NCBI RefSeq assembly: GCF_008153345.1
Contig: NZ_CP042818.1
Coordinates: 2,170,001-2,234,000 of the forward strand
Origin: Treponema phagedenis
GTDB lineage: Bacteria; Spirochaetota; Spirochaetia; Treponematales; Treponemataceae
Length of the DNA stretch: 64,000 nucleotides
Direction of reading: 5' to 3'
A program made the translations under genes and the position numbers. The notes beneath the pieces were generated by a model. The model did no database searches, was not told where the DNA came from, and saw only the letters and a program-made list of their open reading frames with translations. This document shows positions 17,139 to 25,150 of the stretch, one piece after another (the first letter of the stretch is position 1; every line of letters starts with the position of its first letter).

Positions 17139-17837
17139 ATGGACAGCAAAGAGTTTAATTTATTAGGTTTAAATCTTAAAGAAGATGGCAGTGTAGAGCT
17201 TGATCCTACAACTCTGGAAGGATTAAAAAAAATGCCCATTGACATTTTTGACAATGTATATTTGGGAGAGGTAAAACCTGATGCATTGATTCTATGTATT
17301 GATATTCGAGGCTTTAGCAACTTCCTTTGTAGTCATGACGAACAGACGGTTTTCAGTCTCATCACCTCTTTTACATCAAATTTTCTTTCATGTGTAAACC
17401 AATTCGGATACGGTTGCTCGTACTACAAATTGCTCGGAGACGGAGCGCTTGTAATCTGGGATCAAACAAATGAGGATAGTGTTGCGGAAGCTTTATCCGT
17501 GTTTACCTCATACCTTCATTTTGCAAAAGAAGAGCTTTTCCCTCCGTACCCCGAATTAGGGCTTGCCGGAGCTCTTGTGCAGGATCTTATTTATAAATAC
17601 GAAATATCCGCAGAAACATCATTGCTCAAATACCGCGACTATGTGGGATACGGCATCAATCTTGCATGCAGAGTGCAAGGCTTAGCGGAAAAAGATCAGC
17701 TGGTAGTAAATAAAATTCTGGCAGATCAAAACTACTTCCAAACAAGAATATCAAAGGATCCTGCCCTTATAAAAGACTTATCCCGATTAAAAGGTTTACG
17801 AGAAGAAGATAGAAATGCAATGTATTTTTATGTATAA
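17139..17837 (+). CDS. Class III nucleotidyl cyclase-domain protein
   Basis: A 232-residue soluble protein made almost entirely of one class III adenylate/guanylate cyclase domain. The catalytic set appears complete: metal-binding Asp55 (CIDIRGFS) and Asp101 (KLLGDG), substrate-selecting Lys97 and Asp167 (an adenine-type pair), and the transition-state residues Asn174 and Arg178 (GYGINLACR). The central beta-hairpin region is diverged (GLAGALVQDLIYKYE instead of a GIHxG motif). Function as an adenylate cyclase is therefore plausible but unproven; no sensor, HAMP or membrane domain is attached. No good ribosome-binding site is visible before the ATG. It is divergent from cmk-rpsA and directly upstream of the tRNA-Asn gene. 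Confidence 0.75.
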   Translation: MDSKEFNLLGLNLKEDGSVELDPTTLEGLKKMPIDIFDNVYLGEVKPDALILCIDIRGFSNFLCSHDEQTVFSLITSFTSNFLSCVNQFGYGCSYYKLLGDGALVIWDQTNEDSVAEALSVFTSYLHFAKEELFPPYPELGLAGALVQDLIYKYEISAETSLLKYRDYVGYGINLACRVQGLAEKDQLVVNKILADQNYFQTRISKDPALIKDLSRLKGLREEDRNAMYFYV

Positions 17838-17869
17838 TTAATGAAAATTAAAAATCCGATTTTTTCCGC

Positions 17870-17898
17870 TTGACATTTTTTATTGTTTTTATTATAGT
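17870..17898 (+). promoter_or_regulatory. Promoter of tRNA-Asn
   Basis: Perfect -35 TTGACA (17870-17875), 17-base spacer, -10 TATAGT (17893-17898), 21 bases before the mature tRNA 5' end. Confidence 0.85.
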
Positions 17899-17919
17899 AA
17901 CCATCGTTATAAATAACTT

Positions 17920-17992
17920 TCCCCTGTAGCTCAGCAGGCAGAGCAAGTGGCTGTTAACCACTGGGTCCGTGGTTCGAACCCGCGCGGGGGAG
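17920..17992 (+). tRNA. tRNA-Asn (anticodon GTT)
   Basis: A 73-base cloverleaf. Acceptor TCCCCTG pairs with CGGGGGA (one T-G pair) and the discriminator is G. D-arm GCTC/GAGC, anticodon stem AGTGG/CCACT with loop CTGTTAA giving anticodon GTT, T-arm CGTGG/CCGCG with loop TTCGAAC. The CCA end is not encoded. A strong promoter and a terminator flank it, so it is a single-gene unit. Confidence 0.97.
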
Positions 17993-17997
17993 CTTTT

Positions 17998-18036
17998 AAA
18001 AAGCCGAATACGCTTTATGCGTACTCGGCTTTTTTA
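17998..18036 (+). terminator. Rho-independent terminator of tRNA-Asn
   Basis: AAAAAGCCGA-A-TACGC, loop TTTAT, GCGTA-C-TCGGCTTTTTT: a stable hairpin with a single internal mismatch followed by a T-run, starting six bases after the tRNA. Confidence 0.9.
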
Positions 18037-18080
18037 CCCTTGACTGAATAATCATAAGCATTTATCCTATCTATACAAAT

Positions 18081-18893
18081 ATGCGCTTAGAAATACTTGG
18101 CTCCGGAACAAGCCACGGAATTCCGGTAATAGGTTGTAATTGCAGTGTTTGCACATCCGCTGATCCTCGTGATACCCGATACAGGGCTTCCGCATGGATT
18201 CGCCCAAAAAATAATTCGGAAAAACCTTCAATTCTCATTGATTGCGGCCCGGAATTCCGCTTACAAGCCTTGCGGGCAGGAATGCAAAACCTTGATGCAG
18301 TATTACTCACTCATTCTCACGCGGATCACGTCCACGGACTTGACGATCTGAGAATATTTAGCTACAAAACCTCTCTGCCTATTTATCTTGAAAAATATTG
18401 TGCAGAGGATATAAAAAAACGATTTAGCTATGTTTTTACGCATGCATATGAGGGAGGAGGAATACCGCATTTTTCATTACATGTTATTGAAGACAGCAAC
18501 CCCGTTTTTTATCTGAAAGGCGTGCGAATAGAAGCCATTCCGCTTATACACGGCAGAATCATCGACTTTGGCTGGAGAATCAAGAACACCGCCTACTTAA
18601 CCGATTGCAATTTTATTCCGGACTCTTCTTTTGAAAAGCTAAAAGGCTTAAAGAATTTAATTATTGATGGTTTACGGGTGCGCAAACATATCACCCATTT
18701 TTGTTTTGCCGAAAGCCTCGATGCGATAAAAAGAATTGCCCCGCAAAAAGCGTGGCTCACACATATCTGCCATGATGTTTCGCATAAAGAAATATGTGCT
18801 ATCATTGAAGAAGCACAACAAAATGATCCGGAACTTGCCAAAATCAAAATAAGTCCTGCGTATGACGGGCTTATAATTGACGATTTAGATTAA
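18081..18893 (+). CDS. PhnP-like metallo-beta-lactamase-fold hydrolase
   Basis: A 270-residue cytoplasmic metallo-hydrolase. Zinc motif THSHADH (77-83), an upstream IDCGPEF loop, a downstream PLIHG histidine (about 154) and TDCNF, and the distal HICHD histidine are as expected for the fold. The N-terminal GCNCSVC (18-24) is the structural zinc site typical of PhnP and related cyclic phosphodiesterases. Known relatives open cyclic ribose phosphates or act on nucleotide-like phosphodiesters; no phosphonate-use genes are nearby, so the substrate here is unknown. No ribosome-binding site is evident; the gene follows the tRNA terminator by 44 bp and may have a poorly conserved promoter. Confidence 0.88.
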   Translation: MRLEILGSGTSHGIPVIGCNCSVCTSADPRDTRYRASAWIRPKNNSEKPSILIDCGPEFRLQALRAGMQNLDAVLLTHSHADHVHGLDDLRIFSYKTSLPIYLEKYCAEDIKKRFSYVFTHAYEGGGIPHFSLHVIEDSNPVFYLKGVRIEAIPLIHGRIIDFGWRIKNTAYLTDCNFIPDSSFEKLKGLKNLIIDGLRVRKHITHFCFAESLDAIKRIAPQKAWLTHICHDVSHKEICAIIEEAQQNDPELAKIKISPAYDGLIIDDLD

Positions 18894-19414
18894 ACAATAA
18901 TTATCACAATTCATATCAAAGAACTTATAGAGTGCCGCGACACATTCAACGAGAAAAGCAAAGAAAAAAAGCATAATTTAAAACTGTGAATATATTTGCG
19001 AATAATAAAACGATTCGATGAGCGTTTATACAAAAATCCCCTAAAATCAAATAGCATTCACTGACAAAACATTGATATCATAAAAAAACAGATAACTTGG
19101 CGAGCGGAAAAAGCGGCGCAGTTTTAAAGATGATACTTAGCTTAAGAGAATCTCATAAGAGCTATTTTTAGAAGAAGCCTACTGTAATTTTTAAATCATT
19201 ACCTGTAAATAAATTATAAAAAATTTTATAAAAAAGAGTTCGACACGGCGCAACGGCGAATTTTTGGAGTTTCTTCCATATGGTTCGCCTACGAGTTTTG
19301 CCTGGTTACGCTGGAGTATCAGGCAAAACATCGCTGCCCCTTGTTTATGCGTAAGCCCTGTTGAAAATGCTTGAGCCGATTGCATAAGCTATCGTTTTTT
19401 GATATGGTGTCGAA
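18894..19414. repeat. Intergenic region with partial MITE-like repeat and variant hairpins
   Basis: No gene. About 19212-19362 holds the half-element TTTTATAAAAAAGAGTTCGACACGGCGCAACGG, a hairpin with stem GGCGAA/TTCGCC, and a B-type module whose flanks are conserved (ACGAG ... CATCG) but whose stem is GTTTTGCCTG/CAGGCAAAAC instead of the usual GTTTTAAAGC. The string TTTATGCGTAAGCCCTG at about 19346 recurs in inverted form around the repeat at 56 kb. The remaining bases show nothing clear. Confidence 0.6.
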
Positions 19415-21076
19415 GTGGAAACGGTATCAATTGTTTTACAAGCTGTTGGAAGCCTTGGTTTCATTCTTTATGGAATGAAGCTGATGAGTGACGGAATTCA
19501 GAAAAGCACCGGAGAAAGCTTACATAAAATTCTCAATTTTATGGCAGGAAATAGATTCCTTGCCGTTCTTACGGGATTTGCGGTAACGGCTATTGTACAG
19601 TCATCGGGAGCTACAACGATCATGACTGTTTCTTTTGTAAATGCCGGAATGCTTACTCTGCAACAGGCTATAGGAATTATTTTCGGTGCAAACATCGGAA
19701 CAACTGTTACCGCATGGATTGTCGCTTTAATAGGCTTTCAGCTTAATCTGGCAATTATTGCCATCCCCGCATTCGGAATCGGTTATTTTTTAACCTTTTT
19801 TAAAAAGCTTAAACAGGAAAGCCTCGGCGAAAGTATCATGGGATTCGGCTTGCTTTTCGCCGGACTTGATTTCCTTTCATCCCTTATGCCGTCTCTTTCC
19901 GCCGACAACCTTACTTTTTTAAGCATTGCCTCGAAGAGCGGTTTTGCGAGTATTTTTGTCGGTTTTATAGCCGGTTTTATATTGACTGTTATCCTGCACT
20001 CATCTTCCGCTACAACCAGTATTGTAATAACCATGGCATACAGCAATGTAATCGGTATTGATTTTGCGGCGGCAAGCGTGCTGGGCAGTAATATAGGTTC
20101 CACTGTCGATGCCGTATTGGCGGCTACCGGCAGCAAATTAAATGCCCGCAGAGCGGTGGCTGTCCATGTTCTTTTCAATGTTTTCGGCGCAATACTGTTT
20201 TTAGCTTTATTTTATCCCGCCTTGGATCTTTTATACTTTATTACACCGCCAAAGTCGGGACTTGATAATATTACCACTCGGTTGGCCCTCTTTCACTCAT
20301 TATTTAATCTTATCAACACCATCATCGCCCTCCCCTTTGTCAATCAAATTGCTAAATTTGTCGAGTGGCTTATTAAACCTAAAAAAGACGATGCGCCCGA
20401 GCGGTATCAAATTATCTTTAAACATCCGGCAATCAAGGGAAATAACGAAGCATATATTTTCCGCGGCGAGCTTGAAATTGTAAAAATGTCCACCCATGTA
20501 CAAAGCATGCTTGATTTAATCAAAGAAATGCTTGAAAATGAGCCGAAAACCGATTTTGAACAAATTGTAAAAAATCTTGCAGAAAAGGAAGACTGTGCCG
20601 ACCAAATGCAAGAAGAGCTCTCACGATATCTTATTCAGATTTCCAGGCTCTCTCTCACATCAAAGGCGGAACATAACGTACGCATGATGTTACGCATCGT
20701 TGATGATCTTGAAAATATCACCGATCAATTATATGAGATTGGATTGCATATCAACAAAAGTGTTCAAAAGAAAATGTCGATTAAACAAAAAGATATGGAA
20801 AAGCTTTTACCTTATTTCGGTATTGTAAATCGATTTATGCATTTTGTGCATGATCATTTAAATAAACGCCTTGCGCCGAATCAGCTTGCCCTTGCGCACG
20901 AAATGGAAGATACTATTGATGCAAAAAGAACCGACTTAAAAAAATTGGCAAGAAAACGGCTTGAAGACGGAGCGGATGTACGTTCCGAGTTACTCTATCT
21001 TGACATTGTGCGAAGCATAGAAAAAATAGGGGATTATGCATTTAATATTTCCGAATCGCTTGCAAAAACACGTTGA
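19415..21076 (+). CDS. Na+/phosphate symporter with C-terminal PhoU-like domain
   Basis: A 553-residue protein: about eight membrane segments in residues 1-310, in two inverted halves, each with the family signature (VQSSGATTIMTVSFV in the first, LHSSSATTSIVITMAY in the second), then a cytoplasmic PhoU-like helical domain (about 345-550). Family members import inorganic phosphate with sodium or regulate phosphate flux. The initiation codon is GTG at 19415, which gives the standard N-terminus (IVLQAVGSLGFILYGMKLMSDG); no strong ribosome-binding site is visible. The following SHOCT-like gene starts 15 bases after the stop and is probably co-transcribed. Confidence 0.92.
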   Translation: METVSIVLQAVGSLGFILYGMKLMSDGIQKSTGESLHKILNFMAGNRFLAVLTGFAVTAIVQSSGATTIMTVSFVNAGMLTLQQAIGIIFGANIGTTVTAWIVALIGFQLNLAIIAIPAFGIGYFLTFFKKLKQESLGESIMGFGLLFAGLDFLSSLMPSLSADNLTFLSIASKSGFASIFVGFIAGFILTVILHSSSATTSIVITMAYSNVIGIDFAAASVLGSNIGSTVDAVLAATGSKLNARRAVAVHVLFNVFGAILFLALFYPALDLLYFITPPKSGLDNITTRLALFHSLFNLINTIIALPFVNQIAKFVEWLIKPKKDDAPERYQIIFKHPAIKGNNEAYIFRGELEIVKMSTHVQSMLDLIKEMLENEPKTDFEQIVKNLAEKEDCADQMQEELSRYLIQISRLSLTSKAEHNVRMMLRIVDDLENITDQLYEIGLHINKSVQKKMSIKQKDMEKLLPYFGIVNRFMHFVHDHLNKRLAPNQLALAHEMEDTIDAKRTDLKKLARKRLEDGADVRSELLYLDIVRSIEKIGDYAFNISESLAKTR

Positions 21077-21090
21077 GGTCTTACGCAAAA

Positions 21091-21489
21091 ATGATTTCTC
21101 AAGAAAAACTTGCAATTTTACAAAAAGTAAAAAATAATGAAATTACTGCGGAAGAAGGAATCCGACTTTTGGAAAATCAGATCAAAGAGAATGAGCCGAG
21201 TCCGGAAACCGAAAGCAATATTGCTGAACACGACCCGCCGTTTTTTTTCGGTAAAGTACTGAAAATTCAGGTATTTGACCCCAGACTGGCAGGCACAATA
21301 CATACACATATTCCGATTGTATTCGCAAAAATAAATAAGGCGCTTATTCCATCAATGCTTGATGAGCGCCTTGAGCTTAATGAAGCGCAACTTAATAAAA
21401 TTATAGAAGCTGTTGACACCGTTGATTCCGGCGATATCATCAATGTATCTGAGCCAGGCGGGAAAAAAATACATGTTTTTATTGAATAA
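21091..21489 (+). CDS. Small YvlB-type protein with SHOCT-like N-terminus
   Basis: A 132-residue cytoplasmic protein. The first 30 residues (ISQEKLAILQKVKNNEITA then EEGIRLLE) are the SHOCT/YvlB-like helical motif found at the start of many bacterial regulatory or scaffold proteins. A C-terminal domain of about 75 residues follows (KVLKIQVFD, VFAKINKALI, GDIINVSEPGGKKIHVFIE), probably beta-rich. The start is taken at ATG 21091, which removes a six-codon TTG-initiated extension that overlaps the preceding stop. GAGGT lies 11 bases upstream. It directly follows the phosphate symporter gene. No function is known. Confidence 0.7.
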   Translation: MISQEKLAILQKVKNNEITAEEGIRLLENQIKENEPSPETESNIAEHDPPFFFGKVLKIQVFDPRLAGTIHTHIPIVFAKINKALIPSMLDERLELNEAQLNKIIEAVDTVDSGDIINVSEPGGKKIHVFIE

Positions 21490-21495
21490 AATTAT

Positions 21496-22143
21496 TCAGA
21501 GGTTTTCCTTAGTCCGCCTCAAAATAAAATAAACAACTCCCAAAAAGAGATAAGAACAGCTGGCAATAAGAAAAACATAGTCTTTTGCCGCCAGCACCGA
21601 AAAGATCCCTCCAAAAATAAAAAAACACATACTTTTTATATAAAACAGCGTGCGCCGCATCTCGTTCGGTTTCCCCCGCATCGCCATTCCGAAAGATGTT
21701 GCCGCATCGGTTAAATAGCCGGTAACGTGGGTGGTGCGTACCAAAATCCCATCAAAAAATATAAACATTCCGTTTTGCATTCCGAGAATAAAAGTTGTTA
21801 TAAATACGCAAAGGTCCTGCCAAAAATCAAGAAAAAATAAGCTTAAAAATACAACAGAAAATCCTATCAAAAAAAGACCGTATGTTTTTTGCAAATGAAA
21901 AACCCGATCATAAAACAAAAATCCCGCGACAAAGGAGCCTGCAAAAAAACATAAAACCGACAAAAAAAGGAAGCGCGCGGAATGAAAATCAAAGCTCCCC
22001 AGCGACAGAGCGAGTCGAGTCATATTCCCGGTATGATGACTGACCGAAACCGCATATATTTGAATCAATGCAGTATTTAAAAATCCCGAAAGAAAGGTAA
22101 GCCCTTCTATCCAGTTTCGTAAGAGAAAATTTTTCATTTGCAT
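21496..22143 (-). CDS. YoaK/DUF1275-family membrane protein
   Basis: A 215-residue inner-membrane protein with about six helices. Diagnostic motifs of DUF1275 are present: SHHTGNMTRL after the first helix, GMQNGM in the middle and VRTTHVTGYLTDAA before the fifth helix. Family members are of unknown function. ATG at 22143 and ATG two codons later are both possible; no strong ribosome-binding site precedes them. It converges with the SHOCT-like gene, leaving only six bases between stops. Confidence 0.85.
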   Translation of the reverse strand: MQMKNFLLRNWIEGLTFLSGFLNTALIQIYAVSVSHHTGNMTRLALSLGSFDFHSARFLFLSVLCFFAGSFVAGFLFYDRVFHLQKTYGLFLIGFSVVFLSLFFLDFWQDLCVFITTFILGMQNGMFIFFDGILVRTTHVTGYLTDAATSFGMAMRGKPNEMRRTLFYIKSMCFFIFGGIFSVLAAKDYVFLIASCSYLFLGVVYFILRRTKENL

Positions 22144-22224
22144 GTTTATATTCTAACCTTTTATCTCAATATAAGAAAGACTGAAACAGATTGAAATAGT
22201 AATATAATTTTTTATTACTCCTCG

Positions 22225-22665
22225 TGTAGCGTTTTATAATTAAGTTCCTGGTATAAAAATCGGAGTATCAACAATAAGAGCTTGCGGATTTAAGCATTCC
22301 TATGGTACATTGCTCGCCCTTGCGAAATTCTAAACGATGTTTAAAAGCATCAACAGTAAATTATAAAATTGAAGCTTTTAAACTCGTAGGGTTAGTTTTT
22401 TTCACCGGACGTCAAAATCAGAACAATGTAAAACGATGTTTAAAAACTACCACACCGACATAAATAGGAGTTTTTAAACTCGCAGCACTGATTTAAGCAA
22501 AAATACTAAAAATCAGGGCGTGGCGGTGGTTCCACACAAAAATGATGTTTTAAAGCAAGACAATTTGTAAAGCTTTAAAACTAACCTGGACTCTTTTTTA
22601 TAAAATTTTTACGATTTGTATAAAATTCATTAAGAAAAATAATTGAATTATCAAAAAAACGCTGT
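22225..22665. mobile_element. MITE-like element enlarged by hairpin modules
   Basis: Left end TGTAGCGTTTTATAATTAA and right end AAAAAACGCTGTA form terminal inverted repeats. The body contains the shared segments TATCAACAATAAG, CATTCCTATGGTAC and TTTTTTATAAAATTTTTACG. Between them are hairpins in inverse orientation: GATGTTTAAAAGC/GCTTTTAAAC, a decayed RTCC module, GTTTAAAAACT/AGTTTTTAAAC, and CTGATTT/AAATCAG with GGGCGTGGCGGTGGTTCC. It fills most of the 612-base gap between divergent genes. Confidence 0.75.
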
Positions 22666-22708
22666 ACTCGGTATAAAACCGGATATAGAAAAACTTTTTG
22701 TAAAACTA

Positions 22709-22737
22709 TTGAGCAAAACATCTTAACCCATTATAGT
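22709..22737 (+). promoter_or_regulatory. Probable promoter of CaCA antiporter gene
   Basis: TTGAGC (22709-22714), 17-base spacer, TATAGT (22732-22737), 19 bases before the start codon, just outside the repeat element. Confidence 0.55.
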
Positions 22738-22755
22738 GAAATTCAAGGAGCTCCA

Positions 22756-23781
22756 ATGGAAACCGCACTTCATTCGTTTCTATCAAATAGTAATATCTTT
22801 TTTTCTCTCGCTTTGCTTTGTCTCAGCCTATATACGCTTGGTAAGGGCGCCGATGTTTTAGTGGATAATGCAGTAGTACTTTCCCTCAGATGGGGAGTAC
22901 CTAAGATGGTTCTTGGCGCAACATTGGTCAGCCTCGGCACTACATTGCCAGAAGCATCGGTTTCGGTACTGGCGGCTATACGCGGCAATGCCGATCTTGC
23001 TTTAGGCAATGCAATCGGCTCAATCATCGCCGATACGGGGCTTATTTTAGGACTTGCAGCTATAATCGGTGTACTGCCGGTGAACAAACAGCTTATTCAT
23101 CGACAGGGGCTTCTGCAAATTTCCGCAGCCGTATTGCTTGCAGTCGTTTCGCTTCCGTTTTTTTCTCCCGATGAAACCGGAAAAATTTACCAGTGGATGG
23201 GGTGGGTGTTTGTTGCCCTACTTGCCGGATATTTGTATATTTCTTTTAAATGGACAAAGGATGCAATGGGAACGGTAAAAGCAGACTCTTTGGAAGCAAC
23301 CGCGGAAGAAAAACAAAAGCCGCTCGTAGTAACCTTTATTTTTATGATAATCGGCATTGCGGTAATCATTATTTCGTCAAAGGCGCTTATTCCTGCTGTA
23401 GAGGTAGTGGCAATACGCGTCGGCATACCGCAAAGCATTATTGCCGCAACCCTGGTTGCCTTTGGAACAAGCTTGCCGGAACTTATTACCGCAATTACTG
23501 CGGTACGAAAAGGACACGGAGAATTAGCGGTAGGAAATATCATCGGAGCGGATATTCTAAACGTGCTTTTTGTTTTGGGGACAGCTGCAGCGGTAACTCC
23601 GGCCGGCATCATAGTACCGGTATACTTTTTTTATTTGCAAATTCCCTCCATGATTATCATTTTGCTTGTATTCAGATATCTTTCAACCCGAAAAAGCGGT
23701 ATTATTAGTCATCGAGGAGGCGCCCTTTTACTCTCTTTATATATCATCTATTTGGTATTAAACTTTTTTATAAAAGGATAG
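22756..23781 (+). CDS. CaCA-family sodium/calcium-type antiporter
   Basis: A 341-residue membrane protein with two homologous halves, each with an alpha-repeat: LGATLVSLGTTLPEASVS followed by GNAIGSIIADTGLILGL, and AATLVAFGTSLPELITAI followed by GNIIGADILNVLFVLG. The glutamates in TLPE and SLPE are the cation ligands. About ten helices; length typical of bacterial K+-independent members (YrbG type). It exchanges Ca2+ or a similar cation for Na+ or H+. AAGGAG lies five bases before the ATG. Single gene; the asparagine of the usual GSNIxN motif is Ala in the first repeat (GSIIAD), a common bacterial variation. Confidence 0.92.
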   Translation: METALHSFLSNSNIFFSLALLCLSLYTLGKGADVLVDNAVVLSLRWGVPKMVLGATLVSLGTTLPEASVSVLAAIRGNADLALGNAIGSIIADTGLILGLAAIIGVLPVNKQLIHRQGLLQISAAVLLAVVSLPFFSPDETGKIYQWMGWVFVALLAGYLYISFKWTKDAMGTVKADSLEATAEEKQKPLVVTFIFMIIGIAVIIISSKALIPAVEVVAIRVGIPQSIIAATLVAFGTSLPELITAITAVRKGHGELAVGNIIGADILNVLFVLGTAAAVTPAGIIVPVYFFYLQIPSMIIILLVFRYLSTRKSGIISHRGGALLLSLYIIYLVLNFFIKG

Positions 23782-23917
23782 AGTTTAATCATTGCAGTAG
23801 TTAACGTTAAATTCCTTGAATTAAAATCTGCAAGCCCCGAGAATTTTAGATACTGGTTTAGCGAGATTTTTGATAAATACTTGATTATAAAGAAAAAAAA
23901 AGGTACAGTAAGATCCT

Positions 23918-24172
23918 ATGCCCGAAATTATTGACTGGGAAGACAAAAAGTATAAAGAAATCTTTGAGGATGAGTTGAGACTTTTAAGCCGACGGCGAAA
24001 AAATGATCCGAGCTGTACTCTTTCGGATATAGAAGGGATCCTGCACTCATTGTATATTATTGACGGCAATAACCAAGAAGGCAGAAGCACTGTACAACAA
24101 ATCAGCTTATCTGCCACAATCGCCGCCTATGAGCATTTTATTTATGAATGGAAAGGAGAGTTAAAAAAATGA
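23918..24172 (+). CDS. Small conserved protein heading the tat TRAP operon
   Basis: An 84-residue, highly charged soluble protein (starts MPEIIDWEDKKYKEIFEDEL) with two predicted helices and no cysteines in a metal-like arrangement beyond a single CTLSD. Its TGA overlaps the ATG of tatT (ATGA), which ties it to the transporter operon. T. pallidum has a small hypothetical gene at this place, but I know no function. No clear ribosome-binding site; a T-rich stretch with TATAAA at about 23885 could be part of the operon promoter. Confidence 0.65.
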   Translation: MPEIIDWEDKKYKEIFEDELRLLSRRRKNDPSCTLSDIEGILHSLYIIDGNNQEGRSTVQQISLSATIAAYEHFIYEWKGELKK

Positions 24173-25122
24173 AAAAACTTTTATTAATGCTTTGTATGAT
24201 CTCTATAATGAGCTCATGTTCGATTAAAAAGATGGCTTTTAATTCTATATCCGATATGATGGCTCCGCATCCGGAAAAGAAGAAAAACATAGTTTCCGAA
24301 ACCGATCCGTCTTTAGTAATTGCCGGAGAAGATGATATTACACTTGCAGCAGAATTTTTTCCCACTCTTTTGAAAACATATGAGCTGCTGCAGTTACAAA
24401 ATCCAAAACATAGGGGCTTAACTATGATGACAGGTTCTCTGTTTATCATGTATGCAAATGCCTTTATCCAAACCCCAGCGGAATTTCTTCCCGACAATCA
24501 ATATGAAAAACAAAATGCGGAATACTTACGCGCAAAAAAATTCTATTTACGCGGTGCCAAATATGTTTTAAAAAGTCTTGAGTTACAATACCCAGGATTT
24601 TCGGAAAACATTTTATCGTCCGATGAGCAAAAAATTGCAAATGCGCTACAGCAATGCAAAAAATTTGATGTTGAAAGTTTATATTGGGCAGGAGCGGGAC
24701 TCCTTGGTGCATTCAGTTTGGAACCGCTTGATCCTGCTATCACCGAGTCTGTTTTAGGTGCGGTTGCCATGCTGGAAAAAGCTACGGAGCTTGATCCTCA
24801 ATATAACCAGGGAGCTGTTTGGGACTTGCTGACAAAATTTTATGCGGCTGCTCCAGAACCGCTTGGAGGCGGAATGGAAAAAGCGAAGACAGCCTATGAA
24901 AAACTCTTGCAATTTTCGGAAGGGAAAAGCGCATCAGCATATGTAACCTATGCCCGTTCCCTCTGTATTCCCCAACAGGATACCAAAGGATTCGATAAAG
25001 CGCTGGAACAAGCACTTGCAATTGATCCGAATGCTGATCCGCATAATAGGTTTATAACAATTTTAGCGCAACAACAGGCTCAATGGCTTAAAGAACATAA
25101 AGAAGATTTCTTTATTGAATAG
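24169..25122 (+). CDS. tatT: TRAP-associated TPR lipoprotein TatT
   Basis: A 317-residue lipoprotein: lipobox IMSSC with Cys17, then helical TPR-like repeats (AAEFFPTLLKTYELLQLQNP, KKFYLRGAKYVLKSLELQYP, AMLEKATELDPQYNQ, KALEQALAIDPNADPH). It matches the TatT family, the T-component of tetratricopeptide-associated TRAP transporters: a periplasmic trimer shown in T. pallidum (Tp0956) to associate with the binding protein TatP. The name is unrelated to twin-arginine export. The ATG at 24169 overlaps the upstream stop and gives a correct signal; AAGGAG is ten bases upstream. The order tatT-tatP-tatQM is preserved. Confidence 0.92.
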   Translation: MKKLLLMLCMISIMSSCSIKKMAFNSISDMMAPHPEKKKNIVSETDPSLVIAGEDDITLAAEFFPTLLKTYELLQLQNPKHRGLTMMTGSLFIMYANAFIQTPAEFLPDNQYEKQNAEYLRAKKFYLRGAKYVLKSLELQYPGFSENILSSDEQKIANALQQCKKFDVESLYWAGAGLLGAFSLEPLDPAITESVLGAVAMLEKATELDPQYNQGAVWDLLTKFYAAAPEPLGGGMEKAKTAYEKLLQFSEGKSASAYVTYARSLCIPQQDTKGFDKALEQALAIDPNADPHNRFITILAQQQAQWLKEHKEDFFIE

Positions 25123-25150
25123 TTTTTTAATTTATTTTTAGGAGATGTTT

